This document shows, one piece after another, positions 10,801 through 16,080 of a stretch of DNA of 24,541 nucleotides. A model generated the notes under the pieces. That model did not search any database, was not told the DNA's origin, and saw nothing but the letters and a program-made list of their open reading frames with translations. Made by a program: the position numbers and the translations under genes. The first letter of the stretch is position 1. Every line of letters starts with the position of its first letter. Location of the stretch: positions 1 to 24,541 of IMG/VR virus record IMGVR_UViG_3300025120_000520. One strand, 5' to 3'. This DNA comes from a virus.

Positions 10801-11506
10801 TGTGCGTAAATACGTAGGTGAGGGCTGGTATAAAGGCGCTATCACTGAGTTTGCTGGCATAGACGTAGCTAGTCGAACCGCGTTGACAGGGTTACTACTG
10901 CAAGAAAACCGCTTTAATAATGATCCGTCTTTGGAAGAACAACTTGGACATTATCTTGGCGGCCCTGCGTTTAGCGTAACCAAAAGGATTTTACGTGGTG
11001 GTCGAGACATACTTGACGGTGAGTTTAGTCGAGGCATCGAAAGTCTTTTGCCTGTGGCTGGAACAAATTTTTACAAAGCTACGTTCGGTAGGTACGCCCA
11101 AGAAGGTGGCGCGTTTACACGACGAGCCGATCCAATATACGATGACATAACAGGCGGTGAGTTAGTAGCGCAGATACTTGGTTTTCCCCCAACCGAATAT
11201 ACATTCCGCCAAGAACAAAATCAAAATAGCAAACGTATAGATATAGCTGTTAATAAAAAACGTTCAAAGCTACTGAAAAAATACTATGTGGCTACCCGTG
11301 TAGGAGACTATGAGGCTGCTAATGACGTAAACAAAGATATGCTTGCGTTCAGTAAACGGCACCCAGAAGCAGCCATAGATGGCGAAACTATAGATCGGTC
11401 TATGAAACAACACATGAAAACATCGACTGAAATGTACAACGGTGTAACGCTTAGTTCGCTGTACCGCGATACGTTAGAACAGGGGCGCAGGGAGTATAAG
11501 CAATAA
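4859..11506 (+). CDS. Giant polyvalent virion protein with zincin metallopeptidase motif
   Basis: 2215 residues; the start follows GAGG at 4848-4851, which overlaps the previous stop. The N-terminus (YELADANGNTVRVQAPAGAT) resembles a short module seen at the front of phage internal or tail proteins. Hydrophobic Gly/Ala segments lie at about 82-105 and 146-168. A long charged, probably disordered linker spans about 395-800. A metallopeptidase region follows: HEVVH at 1080-1084, preceded by NTVMLDADTGINTHTIL, with DEFLSEAMSNPEF at 1123-1135, where E1128 is a plausible third zinc ligand. The last 1000 residues are helical with two strongly hydrophobic segments (about 1684-1732 and 1940-1970) and a basic tail. 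This mix of peptidase and membrane-active helices fits the polyvalent proteins packaged in virions and injected with DNA, possibly to open the envelope channel or cleave host proteins. That role is inference. Confidence 0.88.
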   Translation: MALYELADANGNTVRVQAPAGATKQELLSLVRNSDRVEADRRVRAGAERFGGALRTQADAMESIARSRKPSFLDRVGEIPKGVISGAANVLESGALGVATLLPEGAENVVRSGIQSAFKPVQDYVAPDFNLEESVPRKFSEAAGSFAGIVGASLVNPLAGAGLAVSAGSGEASERARAAGATQGERNLAALQGILPGALELIPVGRLVKGIKQLYKGEAKPVELIVNRIARATREGGIEMGQEVASGIAQNMIEQGYNPEQGTFEGSGEAAGYGGSVGFLAQALLDLATPRARGDAGPLQITDQRAEPLQVEDQREGIAGLLPAPPKQIGQQRTGATIQARADVGKMLDTEGNITLENMQNIVARTGVTLPDLERVASEEIAKRGSALAGRAQEEIEDELTTPDVEIPPSRMATATADAREGRSAVQAAARRRLDQTALEQDDMTGFEQPDLLAAELEQARKERPEAALSDDLRAQEEIDPVTPKTTKPEPKLETDLLDLIQQDEAQDANATVRRARAEAQEKDLAARTAEPLVKTAEEAPFRQAATRRKQIVDDTLAKSTTSSLVNTERSVQKALAAAGMPRTDLTRNEKLAVKKKIAEVAQAQPIRDSDAPTDFALGTANEEQFVFPADVSRAPKRVGDEPPAKIGAANVQSKETQPETSGASVLPVGPDVGAEGQSSDVVNVSNTPEGAKRIKPPRSNRLGSAKLEPRPVDGTKIVKPDPIKTATDQPDSIKRSVMPTFPELTKTTKPKGGVRFVSTKASQPTRKDKVEEQAVDKEVAAKNVRAKLKKRWDDTATDQRKREYNPENNIVKGDPFTPAENRKILKIVETPVKSRDKAGMDAVVTYLGLYPNPAEGIYAAIYDMADGTPQVRGDPLLKGTGGKAAEKMVAWANKNLDNTGKKWLEVTTAKIAADLNKVADANRTVAELKVQGVSDPVQEARDKAAREAELDAKDAAREAKDVENYDVEKQLRFIRTFKKKLLEANAVVGLDLPQHPAVTAAIKDGNLGVALSRLEETSPSQQVRKLAKKLASLVGTTKVVIKKNLKAEDGRPAAGLFDPKTNTVMLDADTGINTHTILHEVVHAAASNTLSNKSHPLTKQLTKLFNDVKDQLGTVYGAKDVDEFLSEAMSNPEFRSTLAKINAKGEPIGALRRFLNSVGNYVRTLMGLETNAITSLDITDKFAEGVLAPAPKYRNSGQLLMMSTPDVAKKAAKMMLDKTQQSLGPEGRKQFKFDSTQFMRTASAKSRRLLIRLTGLQGLAEIAEATGLQKLGFVLDKIVNDQRGDIRRANEIVKREIDKIITWTNSVSPEMKQTLDRLIYNDKYGATIYQVDPTKARTEYSKFWLKNTVTGKRIAYNDKKARDAEVKRLNFEANKGKDKADKINIAFRDGNRDETKLEVWDEQRADWNALEKNGGQKAYLDMRNHYRTQYEKMRDVVFGEIDSLMGDKTKEAKKLKNEVYARLFDKTTLDVYFPLVREGTYKLTYAAKNPSSDREALIVRMFTTAPERDAAARKIKNNSAFTGVTTEDGELTLATFRQAPSNSFVKQTLDALDANGVDNDVQEQIMRLFIDTLPETSFAKSLQKRQGTPGFIQDSVFAMKSKAYDLAGQTEKLRTSAKLRAFQREVLGRKTPIDAVQGKGITNRAAQSLRAPFEEVQAELLDRAQFASEGAQNKNLEAIGRRLNQTAFIATIGFNASSALVNLSQVPLFVLPFLGAKYGYGAAYTAVKEAGTLVGGSKNSLLNNYDIRDDGVLVVKKDIPPERKKQLEELKPLVSEAMQRGQLGQGYLAEALGLDESGRISRSGRAGTAMDNISVLSAYLFNHGEQFNRQVTLVTSYRLALQAVGKDPKTKNLPSAQREQLAAEQAIRETQETNGGSFLETAPPIARQGYGRVMFMYKSYGLQMYYSMFKAAKIAMDSDKGKLFGKDGSPERKAAVKQLLGLHGTALFFAGIQGIPLYGAVQMMADLFFRDDEEDDFDTIVRKYVGEGWYKGAITEFAGIDVASRTALTGLLLQENRFNNDPSLEEQLGHYLGGPAFSVTKRILRGGRDILDGEFSRGIESLLPVAGTNFYKATFGRYAQEGGAFTRRADPIYDDITGGELVAQILGFPPTEYTFRQEQNQNSKRIDIAVNKKRSKLLKKYYVATRVGDYEAANDVNKDMLAFSKRHPEAAIDGETIDRSMKQHMKTSTEMYNGVTLSSLYRDTLEQGRREYKQ
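6799..6803 (+). promoter_or_regulatory. Ribosome binding site inside the giant gene
   Basis: AGGAG lies 6 bases before the ATG at 6810, which is in a different frame from the giant gene. The match and spacing are as good as those of the confirmed neighbouring genes. It supports translation of the nested 73-residue ORF. Confidence 0.5.
6810..7031 (+). CDS. Possible overprinted 73-residue protein nested in the giant gene
   Basis: This ORF lies wholly inside the giant gene, shifted by one base. ATG is preceded by AGGAG at 6-base spacing. The protein looks like a real, compact helical protein rather than a shadow: two amphipathic stretches (VEQAFYLLDQMWEQKDNP and VTDWEALSWSLDQLMEQK) flank a proline turn, and it ends SLSPIQ. 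In contrast, the giant protein over the same bases (residues about 651-724) is low-complexity linker rich in Pro, Ser, Lys and Asp, where a second frame could evolve freely. I recall similar short proteins from marine phages but could not verify this. Function unknown. The alternative is a chance ORF. Confidence 0.5.
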   Translation: MSKVKKLSQKQVEQAFYLLDQMWEQKDNPQMLLMFPIPPKVPKELNHLEVTDWEALSWSLDQLMEQKSLSPIQ

Positions 11507-11534
11507 AAAAAAACCCCGCTAAAGATCAGCGGGG
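11505..11534 (-). terminator. Rho-independent terminator of the early (- strand) transcript
   Basis: A 7-base-pair stem, CCCCGCT (11514-11520) with AGCGGGG (11528-11534), encloses a 7-base loop. On the - strand the stem is followed by nine Ts (complement of A at 11505-11513), the classic intrinsic terminator layout. On the + strand no T-run follows, so it should stop early transcription from the right. The A-tract overlaps the TAA stop of the giant gene, so the two converging blocks meet without spare bases. Confidence 0.88.
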
Positions 11535-11581
11535 CCAGTCAGGAGGAGAACGACAAGTCAGAACCTGCCACGGCAACTATA
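11535..11581 (-). ncRNA. Early-transcript 3' UTR with CU-rich anti-Shine-Dalgarno stretch
   Basis: These 47 bases lie between the stop of the last early gene and the terminator. Read on the - strand they contain TTGTCGTTCTCCTCCTGAC. Its complement contains GGAGAACGACAA, identical over 12 bases to the leader of the VRR-NUC gene, and AGGAGAAC, the ribosome binding site of several other early genes. A CU-rich seed followed by a terminator stem with a long U tail resembles 3'-UTR-derived Hfq-type small RNAs. An alternative is that the + strand carries a vestigial gene start (ribosome binding site without a start codon). Neither is proven. Confidence 0.3.
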
Positions 11582-11809
11582 TCACACCGTCCTCCAGATG
11601 CGAAGCCCAAACATATTATTTTCTATACGCACGCGAGTTTCGGTCTTCCACCCTTTTAGCTCTGCGATTTTTTCTGTTTGCTGCTTTGCCTTCACAGTGT
11701 CCACACAAGGTACAAACACCGACGCTCCGACGACCATAACCTCCCAGTCTACTATGACCTTAACTTTGTCGGGGCTTAAATCATCAATCCGTAACGGTTT
11801 TTGGTACAC
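11582..11809 (-). CDS. Small conserved-looking phage protein, last gene of early block
   Basis: 75 residues from a GTG start. An in-frame TAG lies five codons upstream, so no earlier start is possible, and GAAGGG sits upstream as a weak ribosome binding site. It overlaps the end of the primase-helicase gene by 26 bases, suggesting coupled translation. The sequence is ordered-looking: MVVGASVFVPC (25-35), then a basic helix (KAKQQTEKIAELKGWK) and RVRIENNMFGLRIWRTV, probably a beta hairpin. The FVPC ... GLRIWR pattern seems familiar from small phage proteins of unknown role. The + strand ORF over the same bases is a shadow. Function unknown. Confidence 0.75.
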   Translation of the reverse strand: MYQKPLRIDDLSPDKVKVIVDWEVMVVGASVFVPCVDTVKAKQQTEKIAELKGWKTETRVRIENNMFGLRIWRTV

Positions 11810-14591
11810 TGCCCAGCCCTTCTAATTTCACCGCTACTGCCCGTGTTGCAGGTAAGTTAAAGTTAGTGCCTTTGGTTATACGCATTGTAATTTTTTTAGC
11901 CCCCATCTGCTGCTCCATACCTGCCAATGTACTTGTGTAGTCCAGCTTCTGTTCACCGAGCCACGTCTTAAAGTATTTTGGCACTATGTATAACATTTCA
12001 GTGTCAGGCTCAAAACGAGCTACAAGCATACGTGGGTCTTTCTCTGGTACGACCATAGAGGTTATACCTTCTGCGTTGCGTCCACTTTCCGTGCTCTTGA
12101 TTTTCAGTATGTTACCCCAGTTTTCAGCCGCAAACTCTGTTACCAATGTCTGCACGGACGCTGTGCTATCGTCTACAAAAGCCTTAACTGTGGTCAACAT
12201 AGATACAACCCACTTATACAATTTCTTTAAATCGTAGTTAATTATACCTGCTTCTTTTGCTACCGAAGCCCCCGTCAATATAGCCGCACAGCCACCAGAC
12301 CAGAAACGATTTACGTTAGTTAACCCTGCCGCTTTGTCTACCTTGCTCTTAATAAGTTTGTATCTAGCGGCTATCTCTTCTTTGTTTTTTATCACGTGCT
12401 GCACGTAGGTAGGTCCGAAGTGGCCGTAATTATTCTGTACGTCACGGAATAGTGCTTCACCTACCAACGGGTCTACTACAACCAACGGCATGTCATCCAC
12501 TCGTAGCTCTAACAGTCGTTGCATCTCGGCTTTCACATCACCTTTTGCTATTTGCATCTGCGCATAAAAACTTACGTTACCCGTAGAAAAAGCTATCAGT
12601 CGCCATGGCTTACCTCTAACACGTTCCATGTTGCCACCACCTGCCATGCGGTTCTTCTGTTTACCTTCAGATAGTTGGTACGCATAGTCTGACACAGCTT
12701 GACCTTTAGTGTTCGTCATCTCGTCAGTGTTCAACATAAGGTTGTGCATTACTTCCGCACGGTTCATGCGAGAGTTGTCTGTGTCTTTTTTTGTTAATGT
12801 CAACGGCGCAGGGTCACCCCATATAGACGTACCTGCAAACATAGCAGTGGTCTTACCGCCACCTGTCTCTCCAAACAAATTCACGCCCAAACTGTACAGC
12901 CCCGTCAGTGGCATTAGCACCGTGCCAAAACCCCCACACACTGTAAACTGTTGTAGCTCCATACCTTCACGGTCGTAAAAGTCCAGTATCTCTTTGTTTC
13001 GCTCCATAGTGCCCTTGGGTTTAAAAGCATCAATAAGCCCTGCTGTTTTACTAGAGGGTGGGTTATATTCTATACCGTTGGCTGTAATAAGCTGATCGCC
13101 TAACACGAACTCATCCATAGTGTCATCGTCAGTCCAGCCAAACTGTTGGTGCGCTTCACTAGCGGTTGTTGTCTGTTGCAATTCATTAATCCATGCTGCT
13201 GTATATTTCATAAGTTTCTCCACGTCCGCGCCAAAGGCGGTTATGCCCTTCATCGCCATGTTCTTGCGAAAGTCTTCTTTAGACGTAATTGCGGTTAGTG
13301 GTATGGTAAACTCTCGCACCCCATCTTTGGGTAGATGCAGAGCAAATGCTACAACTTCACCTAACTCTACATCGTGTAGTCTGCGTGTAACATAAAAGTC
13401 GTAGTGGTATATGCAAATCTCGTCTGGGTTTCCGTCCGCGTCCTTAGTCCGTATGTACACCCCACCGTTCTGCCCACGAAAATATGGTTTAGGCAGCGTT
13501 GGTATTGTATGAATTTTTGGTGTCTTGGTTGTGATGTCCTCTACTATGTTATCGTCTGGGTCTGCTTCAACTACTTCTTTGGTCAACATCGCAGGAGTAG
13601 ATATTTTACCTTTGTGTGGACATTTTGTGCAAGTGTCGGGATTATGCGTCTCAAACGTAGAACAAAAATGTGGGCCACCCGTGTCTTGCATCTTGCGTAG
13701 CGTAGCGTGAAAGTCATAGTCTTCGTGCTTGGACGACATCAGCACTGCTGCCTTGTCTCCATCTTTACATACGTTGGCTATGGATAACCCAGAGCGCCAC
13801 ATGTCGTGAGATATAGTTTTTTGATTAGATATTATGTAGCGTATCTGTTCGCAACCTGTGCCGTTCCGCAGCCTATCAAGCATACGTTTAAAGCTACCCT
13901 GTTGGCTCTTATTCATAGCATCTTGAAATGCACTTACAGCGCTGTTAGGCGAATATCGCTTGGGTACTGGTATCGGCGCACCCCCCAGCAACTCTGAAAA
14001 AACATCGAAGTCTACCGTAGTCGGCGTAGATATGCCGTAAAAATCGACAGGCAAAGGCGTATCGTATTTATAATTACGTGTCTTAGGTACACGTAGTATA
14101 CTAGCAGCATCCGCTGTACGCGCAGGGTCTGCCTTGGGAAACAATACTTTTAACCGCGAAGCTACAGGCCACCAATCGTCTCTACATACTGAGTTGGATA
14201 GTATCCAATACACATGTACGCCACGTCCCGAGTTAACAAGCGTAGGTGTAGGTAACTCGTACTCATCACAAAAATCTTTTAGTTCATCTATCGCGGCTTC
14301 TTGCGACATAAATTCTTTGTCGGGGCCACAATCTAAATCTAAGAAAAACGACTTCATCCACTGCACGTTGTCCGCTTTGCGTGAATTTGTGTTCTCAAAG
14401 GTTCCCATAGCAAAGAAAGCGTTCCACCCGTTTGCGCTTAAATCGTTAGCGGCATCTATAACGTGATCTACGGACGGGTAAAACTTCTGTTGTATTTCTG
14501 GGTCTCTTTGCCCTTTAATGGTGCGGTTGGCCCACACGCAATAATTACCCTCATGCGCTAACACAAGGTCTAAAAATCTTTTCGTTTCCAT
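11784..14591 (-). CDS. AEP-type primase fused to DUF927-like helicase/ATPase
   Basis: About 935 residues. Residue numbers here count from the upstream GTG at 14600. I prefer the ATG at 14591 because GGTGA lies just before it; GTGs at 14600 and 14597 are alternatives. The primase part has the archaeo-eukaryotic primase signature: FLDLD (86-90), SGRGVHVYW (124-132, His129) and DPARTADAASILRVPKTRNYK (158-178). A probable zinc site follows: C313, C324, C327, H329. The second half has Walker A GETGGGKT (577-584), a Walker B-like LMLNTDE (621-627) and downstream features of the DUF927 family (SEGKQKNRM, WRLIAFSTGN). It should make primers and unwind DNA at the phage fork. It lies just downstream of the SSB gene in the same transcript. 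Confidence 0.9.
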   Translation of the reverse strand: METKRFLDLVLAHEGNYCVWANRTIKGQRDPEIQQKFYPSVDHVIDAANDLSANGWNAFFAMGTFENTNSRKADNVQWMKSFFLDLDCGPDKEFMSQEAAIDELKDFCDEYELPTPTLVNSGRGVHVYWILSNSVCRDDWWPVASRLKVLFPKADPARTADAASILRVPKTRNYKYDTPLPVDFYGISTPTTVDFDVFSELLGGAPIPVPKRYSPNSAVSAFQDAMNKSQQGSFKRMLDRLRNGTGCEQIRYIISNQKTISHDMWRSGLSIANVCKDGDKAAVLMSSKHEDYDFHATLRKMQDTGGPHFCSTFETHNPDTCTKCPHKGKISTPAMLTKEVVEADPDDNIVEDITTKTPKIHTIPTLPKPYFRGQNGGVYIRTKDADGNPDEICIYHYDFYVTRRLHDVELGEVVAFALHLPKDGVREFTIPLTAITSKEDFRKNMAMKGITAFGADVEKLMKYTAAWINELQQTTTASEAHQQFGWTDDDTMDEFVLGDQLITANGIEYNPPSSKTAGLIDAFKPKGTMERNKEILDFYDREGMELQQFTVCGGFGTVLMPLTGLYSLGVNLFGETGGGKTTAMFAGTSIWGDPAPLTLTKKDTDNSRMNRAEVMHNLMLNTDEMTNTKGQAVSDYAYQLSEGKQKNRMAGGGNMERVRGKPWRLIAFSTGNVSFYAQMQIAKGDVKAEMQRLLELRVDDMPLVVVDPLVGEALFRDVQNNYGHFGPTYVQHVIKNKEEIAARYKLIKSKVDKAAGLTNVNRFWSGGCAAILTGASVAKEAGIINYDLKKLYKWVVSMLTTVKAFVDDSTASVQTLVTEFAAENWGNILKIKSTESGRNAEGITSMVVPEKDPRMLVARFEPDTEMLYIVPKYFKTWLGEQKLDYTSTLAGMEQQMGAKKITMRITKGTNFNLPATRAVAVKLEGLGSVPKTVTD

Positions 14592-14614
14592 TGTCACCAC
14601 TCATCATAAGGTTA

Positions 14615-14640
14615 ACCACGGCCACATAAGCAGCCGTGGT
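14615..14640 (-). other. Hairpin between SSB and primase genes
   Basis: A perfect 8-base-pair stem (ACCACGGC at 14615-14622 with GCCGTGGT at 14633-14640) has a 10-base loop. Neither strand has a T-run after it, so it is not a standard terminator. It sits in the 59-base gap upstream of the primase start. Beside it, on the - strand, is GTTCCCTA (14640-14647), a half-copy of the palindrome found before other early genes. It may be an mRNA processing or stabilising structure that lowers primase output relative to SSB. Confidence 0.5.
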
Positions 14641-14650
14641 AGGGAACATA

Positions 14651-15361
14651 TTAATCGTCCCAGTTTTCTATGATGGCCCCAAGCTCTACCTCATCTGAAG
14701 CTGGCGGCGGTGTTGTTGCTTTTTTAGCAATCTTTTTCACTGGCGCTTCTTCGTCAAAACCCGTACTAGCCATGTCATCCAAGACGTTATTGCTCTTAGT
14801 AGGTTTTGATGATGCAGCAAACGGGTTCGTGTCGTCAATGGTAAAACCACCTTCAACCTTACTAAATGGGTTACGTATTTCCATAGGAATAAGATTAATC
14901 ACCTGCACGGCTTTAAGGCGCAGCGATACGCTTTGCTTACCACCGAAATCATAAGGTATTAACTGCACGCAAACATTTACAGTGCTGCCCGTTGTTAATT
15001 GAAACTCGTCGGGCATTGTGTTGCCTTGAGAATCAAATTGTATAGGCTTGCTGGTTACCTGACCCTTATACGCGCCTTTTATTACTGACTTGTGCGTGTA
15101 CGTACCGTTGTCATCTTTGACAAACGGATTAGCCAACTTGGGTTCCCAAGCATCACCTTTGTTAGCATCGTATGCAGCCTTCATCTGCATAAACAGTGCT
15201 TTGGCTGTGTTCTCCTTCATGCGAAACGCAATAGAAAACTCCGCATTTTGATCGCGTGGATTACACGGAACGCTACGTTTTACTTTTTGGTCATAGACAT
15301 ACGTCTGGTCAAGTTTGGGCCATAACGCTTCCACGTTCTCAATGATATATTGTTCTGCCAA
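14651..15361 (-). CDS. Single-stranded DNA-binding protein, T7 gp2.5-like
   Basis: 236 residues from a TTG start, chosen because AAGGAG lies 7 bases upstream and the next in-frame ATG would remove 47 residues. The body looks like an OB-fold ssDNA-binding protein: EFSIAFRMKENTAKALFMQM near the front and PYDFGGKQSVSLRLKAVQVI at 136-155, the conserved strand region of phage gp2.5-like proteins. From about 175 a flexible linker rich in Ser, Thr, Pro and Lys leads to a strongly acidic C-terminus (SDEVELGAIIENWDD) with an aromatic residue, the usual contact for polymerase and helicase partners. It would coat ssDNA at the fork and help recombination. The next gene downstream is the primase-helicase. 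Confidence 0.85.
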   Translation of the reverse strand: MAEQYIIENVEALWPKLDQTYVYDQKVKRSVPCNPRDQNAEFSIAFRMKENTAKALFMQMKAAYDANKGDAWEPKLANPFVKDDNGTYTHKSVIKGAYKGQVTSKPIQFDSQGNTMPDEFQLTTGSTVNVCVQLIPYDFGGKQSVSLRLKAVQVINLIPMEIRNPFSKVEGGFTIDDTNPFAASSKPTKSNNVLDDMASTGFDEEAPVKKIAKKATTPPPASDEVELGAIIENWDD

Positions 15362-15379
15362 TGTTATTCTCCTTCTGGC

Positions 15380-15622
15380 TTATACGTCTTCGTCAGCGTT
15401 GAAATCAAATTCTAGCTGCTCTTCCATAGGCGTCTCATCCACATCTTGTGCAGTTTTTGTTAACGCCTCTGTTACTGAGGTTTTGTTAAACCGATACGTG
15501 TTACCGATTTTTATGTACGTGTCTTTAGGGACGTGTCCCTGTCGTACCCACGCACGGATAGTAGAGATTGATACAGCAAAATGTTTTGCCAAATCCTCTA
15601 TTGGTACGAATGGTTGTGCCAT
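15380..15622 (-). CDS. Excisionase/MerR-like helix-turn-helix protein
   Basis: 80 residues. The ATG follows GGAAG and overlaps the previous TAA by one base (TAATG). Residues 6-46 form a helix-turn-helix of the excisionase (HTH_17) type: IEDLAKHFAVSISTIRAWVRQG, then a short wing ending KIGNTYRF. The C-terminal 25 residues are acidic and end EEQLEFDFNADEDV, resembling an SSB-style tail. QLEFDF vaguely resembles a sliding-clamp-binding peptide. With no integrase in view, a role as transcription regulator or replication-initiation accessory is as likely as excision. It is a candidate, not proven, to bind the early palindromes. Confidence 0.85.
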   Translation of the reverse strand: MAQPFVPIEDLAKHFAVSISTIRAWVRQGHVPKDTYIKIGNTYRFNKTSVTEALTKTAQDVDETPMEEQLEFDFNADEDV

Positions 15623-16023
15623 TATTTCTTCCTTACTGATATGACATACTCGGTATCTACGTTCATACCCTTGGGCATAACGTCTGGGTTTTCCTCTAAA
15701 AATTGTTTTACGTTAGTCTGGTTTAACCGCCTGTCCAAAAACTCGGGCACGTCATGCTCTTTTATAAAGCTGTACATTTGATCCCAATCACCAGTCCAAT
15801 ATTTGGTTTTAGTAGACCTAAAAAACAAACCTTCAGAGGTTCGTACGCTTTCAACACTGTGAGAATCACAGTAGTCTAATAACGCCTTCTTCAAGACATC
15901 CTGTTGGCGAACCAACGCTCCGTCTCTTTCTTTAAACTCCGCAGACAAAGACGCTCTTTCCGCCCTTATATTTATGTAAGCCTTTGTTAGCTTGTCCGCA
16001 GGGATGTCAGAACTTTCGCTCAT
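15622..16023 (-). CDS. Phage protein of unknown function (133 residues)
   Basis: The ATG is preceded by AGGAG with 8-base spacing, and a candidate promoter lies just upstream (16052-16080), so this seems to be the first gene of the final early transcription unit (HTH, SSB, primase-helicase follow). Residues about 12-52 are a charged helix, likely coiled coil (AERASLSAEFKERDGALVRQQDVLKKALLDY). A compact alpha/beta part follows: SEGLFFRSTKTKYWTGDWDQMYSFI, then FLDRRLNQTNVKQFLEENPDVMPKGMNVDTEYVISVRKK. The arrangement recalls small phage proteins encoded next to SSB. I cannot name the family. No catalytic motif is seen. Confidence 0.82.
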   Translation of the reverse strand: MSESSDIPADKLTKAYINIRAERASLSAEFKERDGALVRQQDVLKKALLDYCDSHSVESVRTSEGLFFRSTKTKYWTGDWDQMYSFIKEHDVPEFLDRRLNQTNVKQFLEENPDVMPKGMNVDTEYVISVRKK

Positions 16024-16051
16024 CGCTCTCTCCTACAATAACGAGAATTAC

Positions 16052-16080
16052 AATCTAGTAGTGTTTAGTAAGCTAGTCAA
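16052..16080 (-). promoter_or_regulatory. Candidate sigma70 promoter for the SSB/primase unit
   Basis: On the - strand TTGACT (complement of 16075-16080; 5 of 6 matches to consensus) is followed after 17 bases by TAGATT (complement of 16052-16057; 4 of 6). It lies in the 49-base gap between the helicase stop and the 133-residue gene, with the -35 box overlapping the helicase stop. The transcript would start about 20-25 bases before the ATG. Confidence 0.45.

Noticed and set aside
11505-11534. Terminator for the + strand virion genes
   Set aside because: On the + strand the stem is not followed by Ts; the T-run exists only in the - strand direction.
11598-11825. + strand 75-codon frame after the giant gene
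   Set aside because: It mirrors the - strand gene at 11582-11809, which has better protein character and fits the operon.
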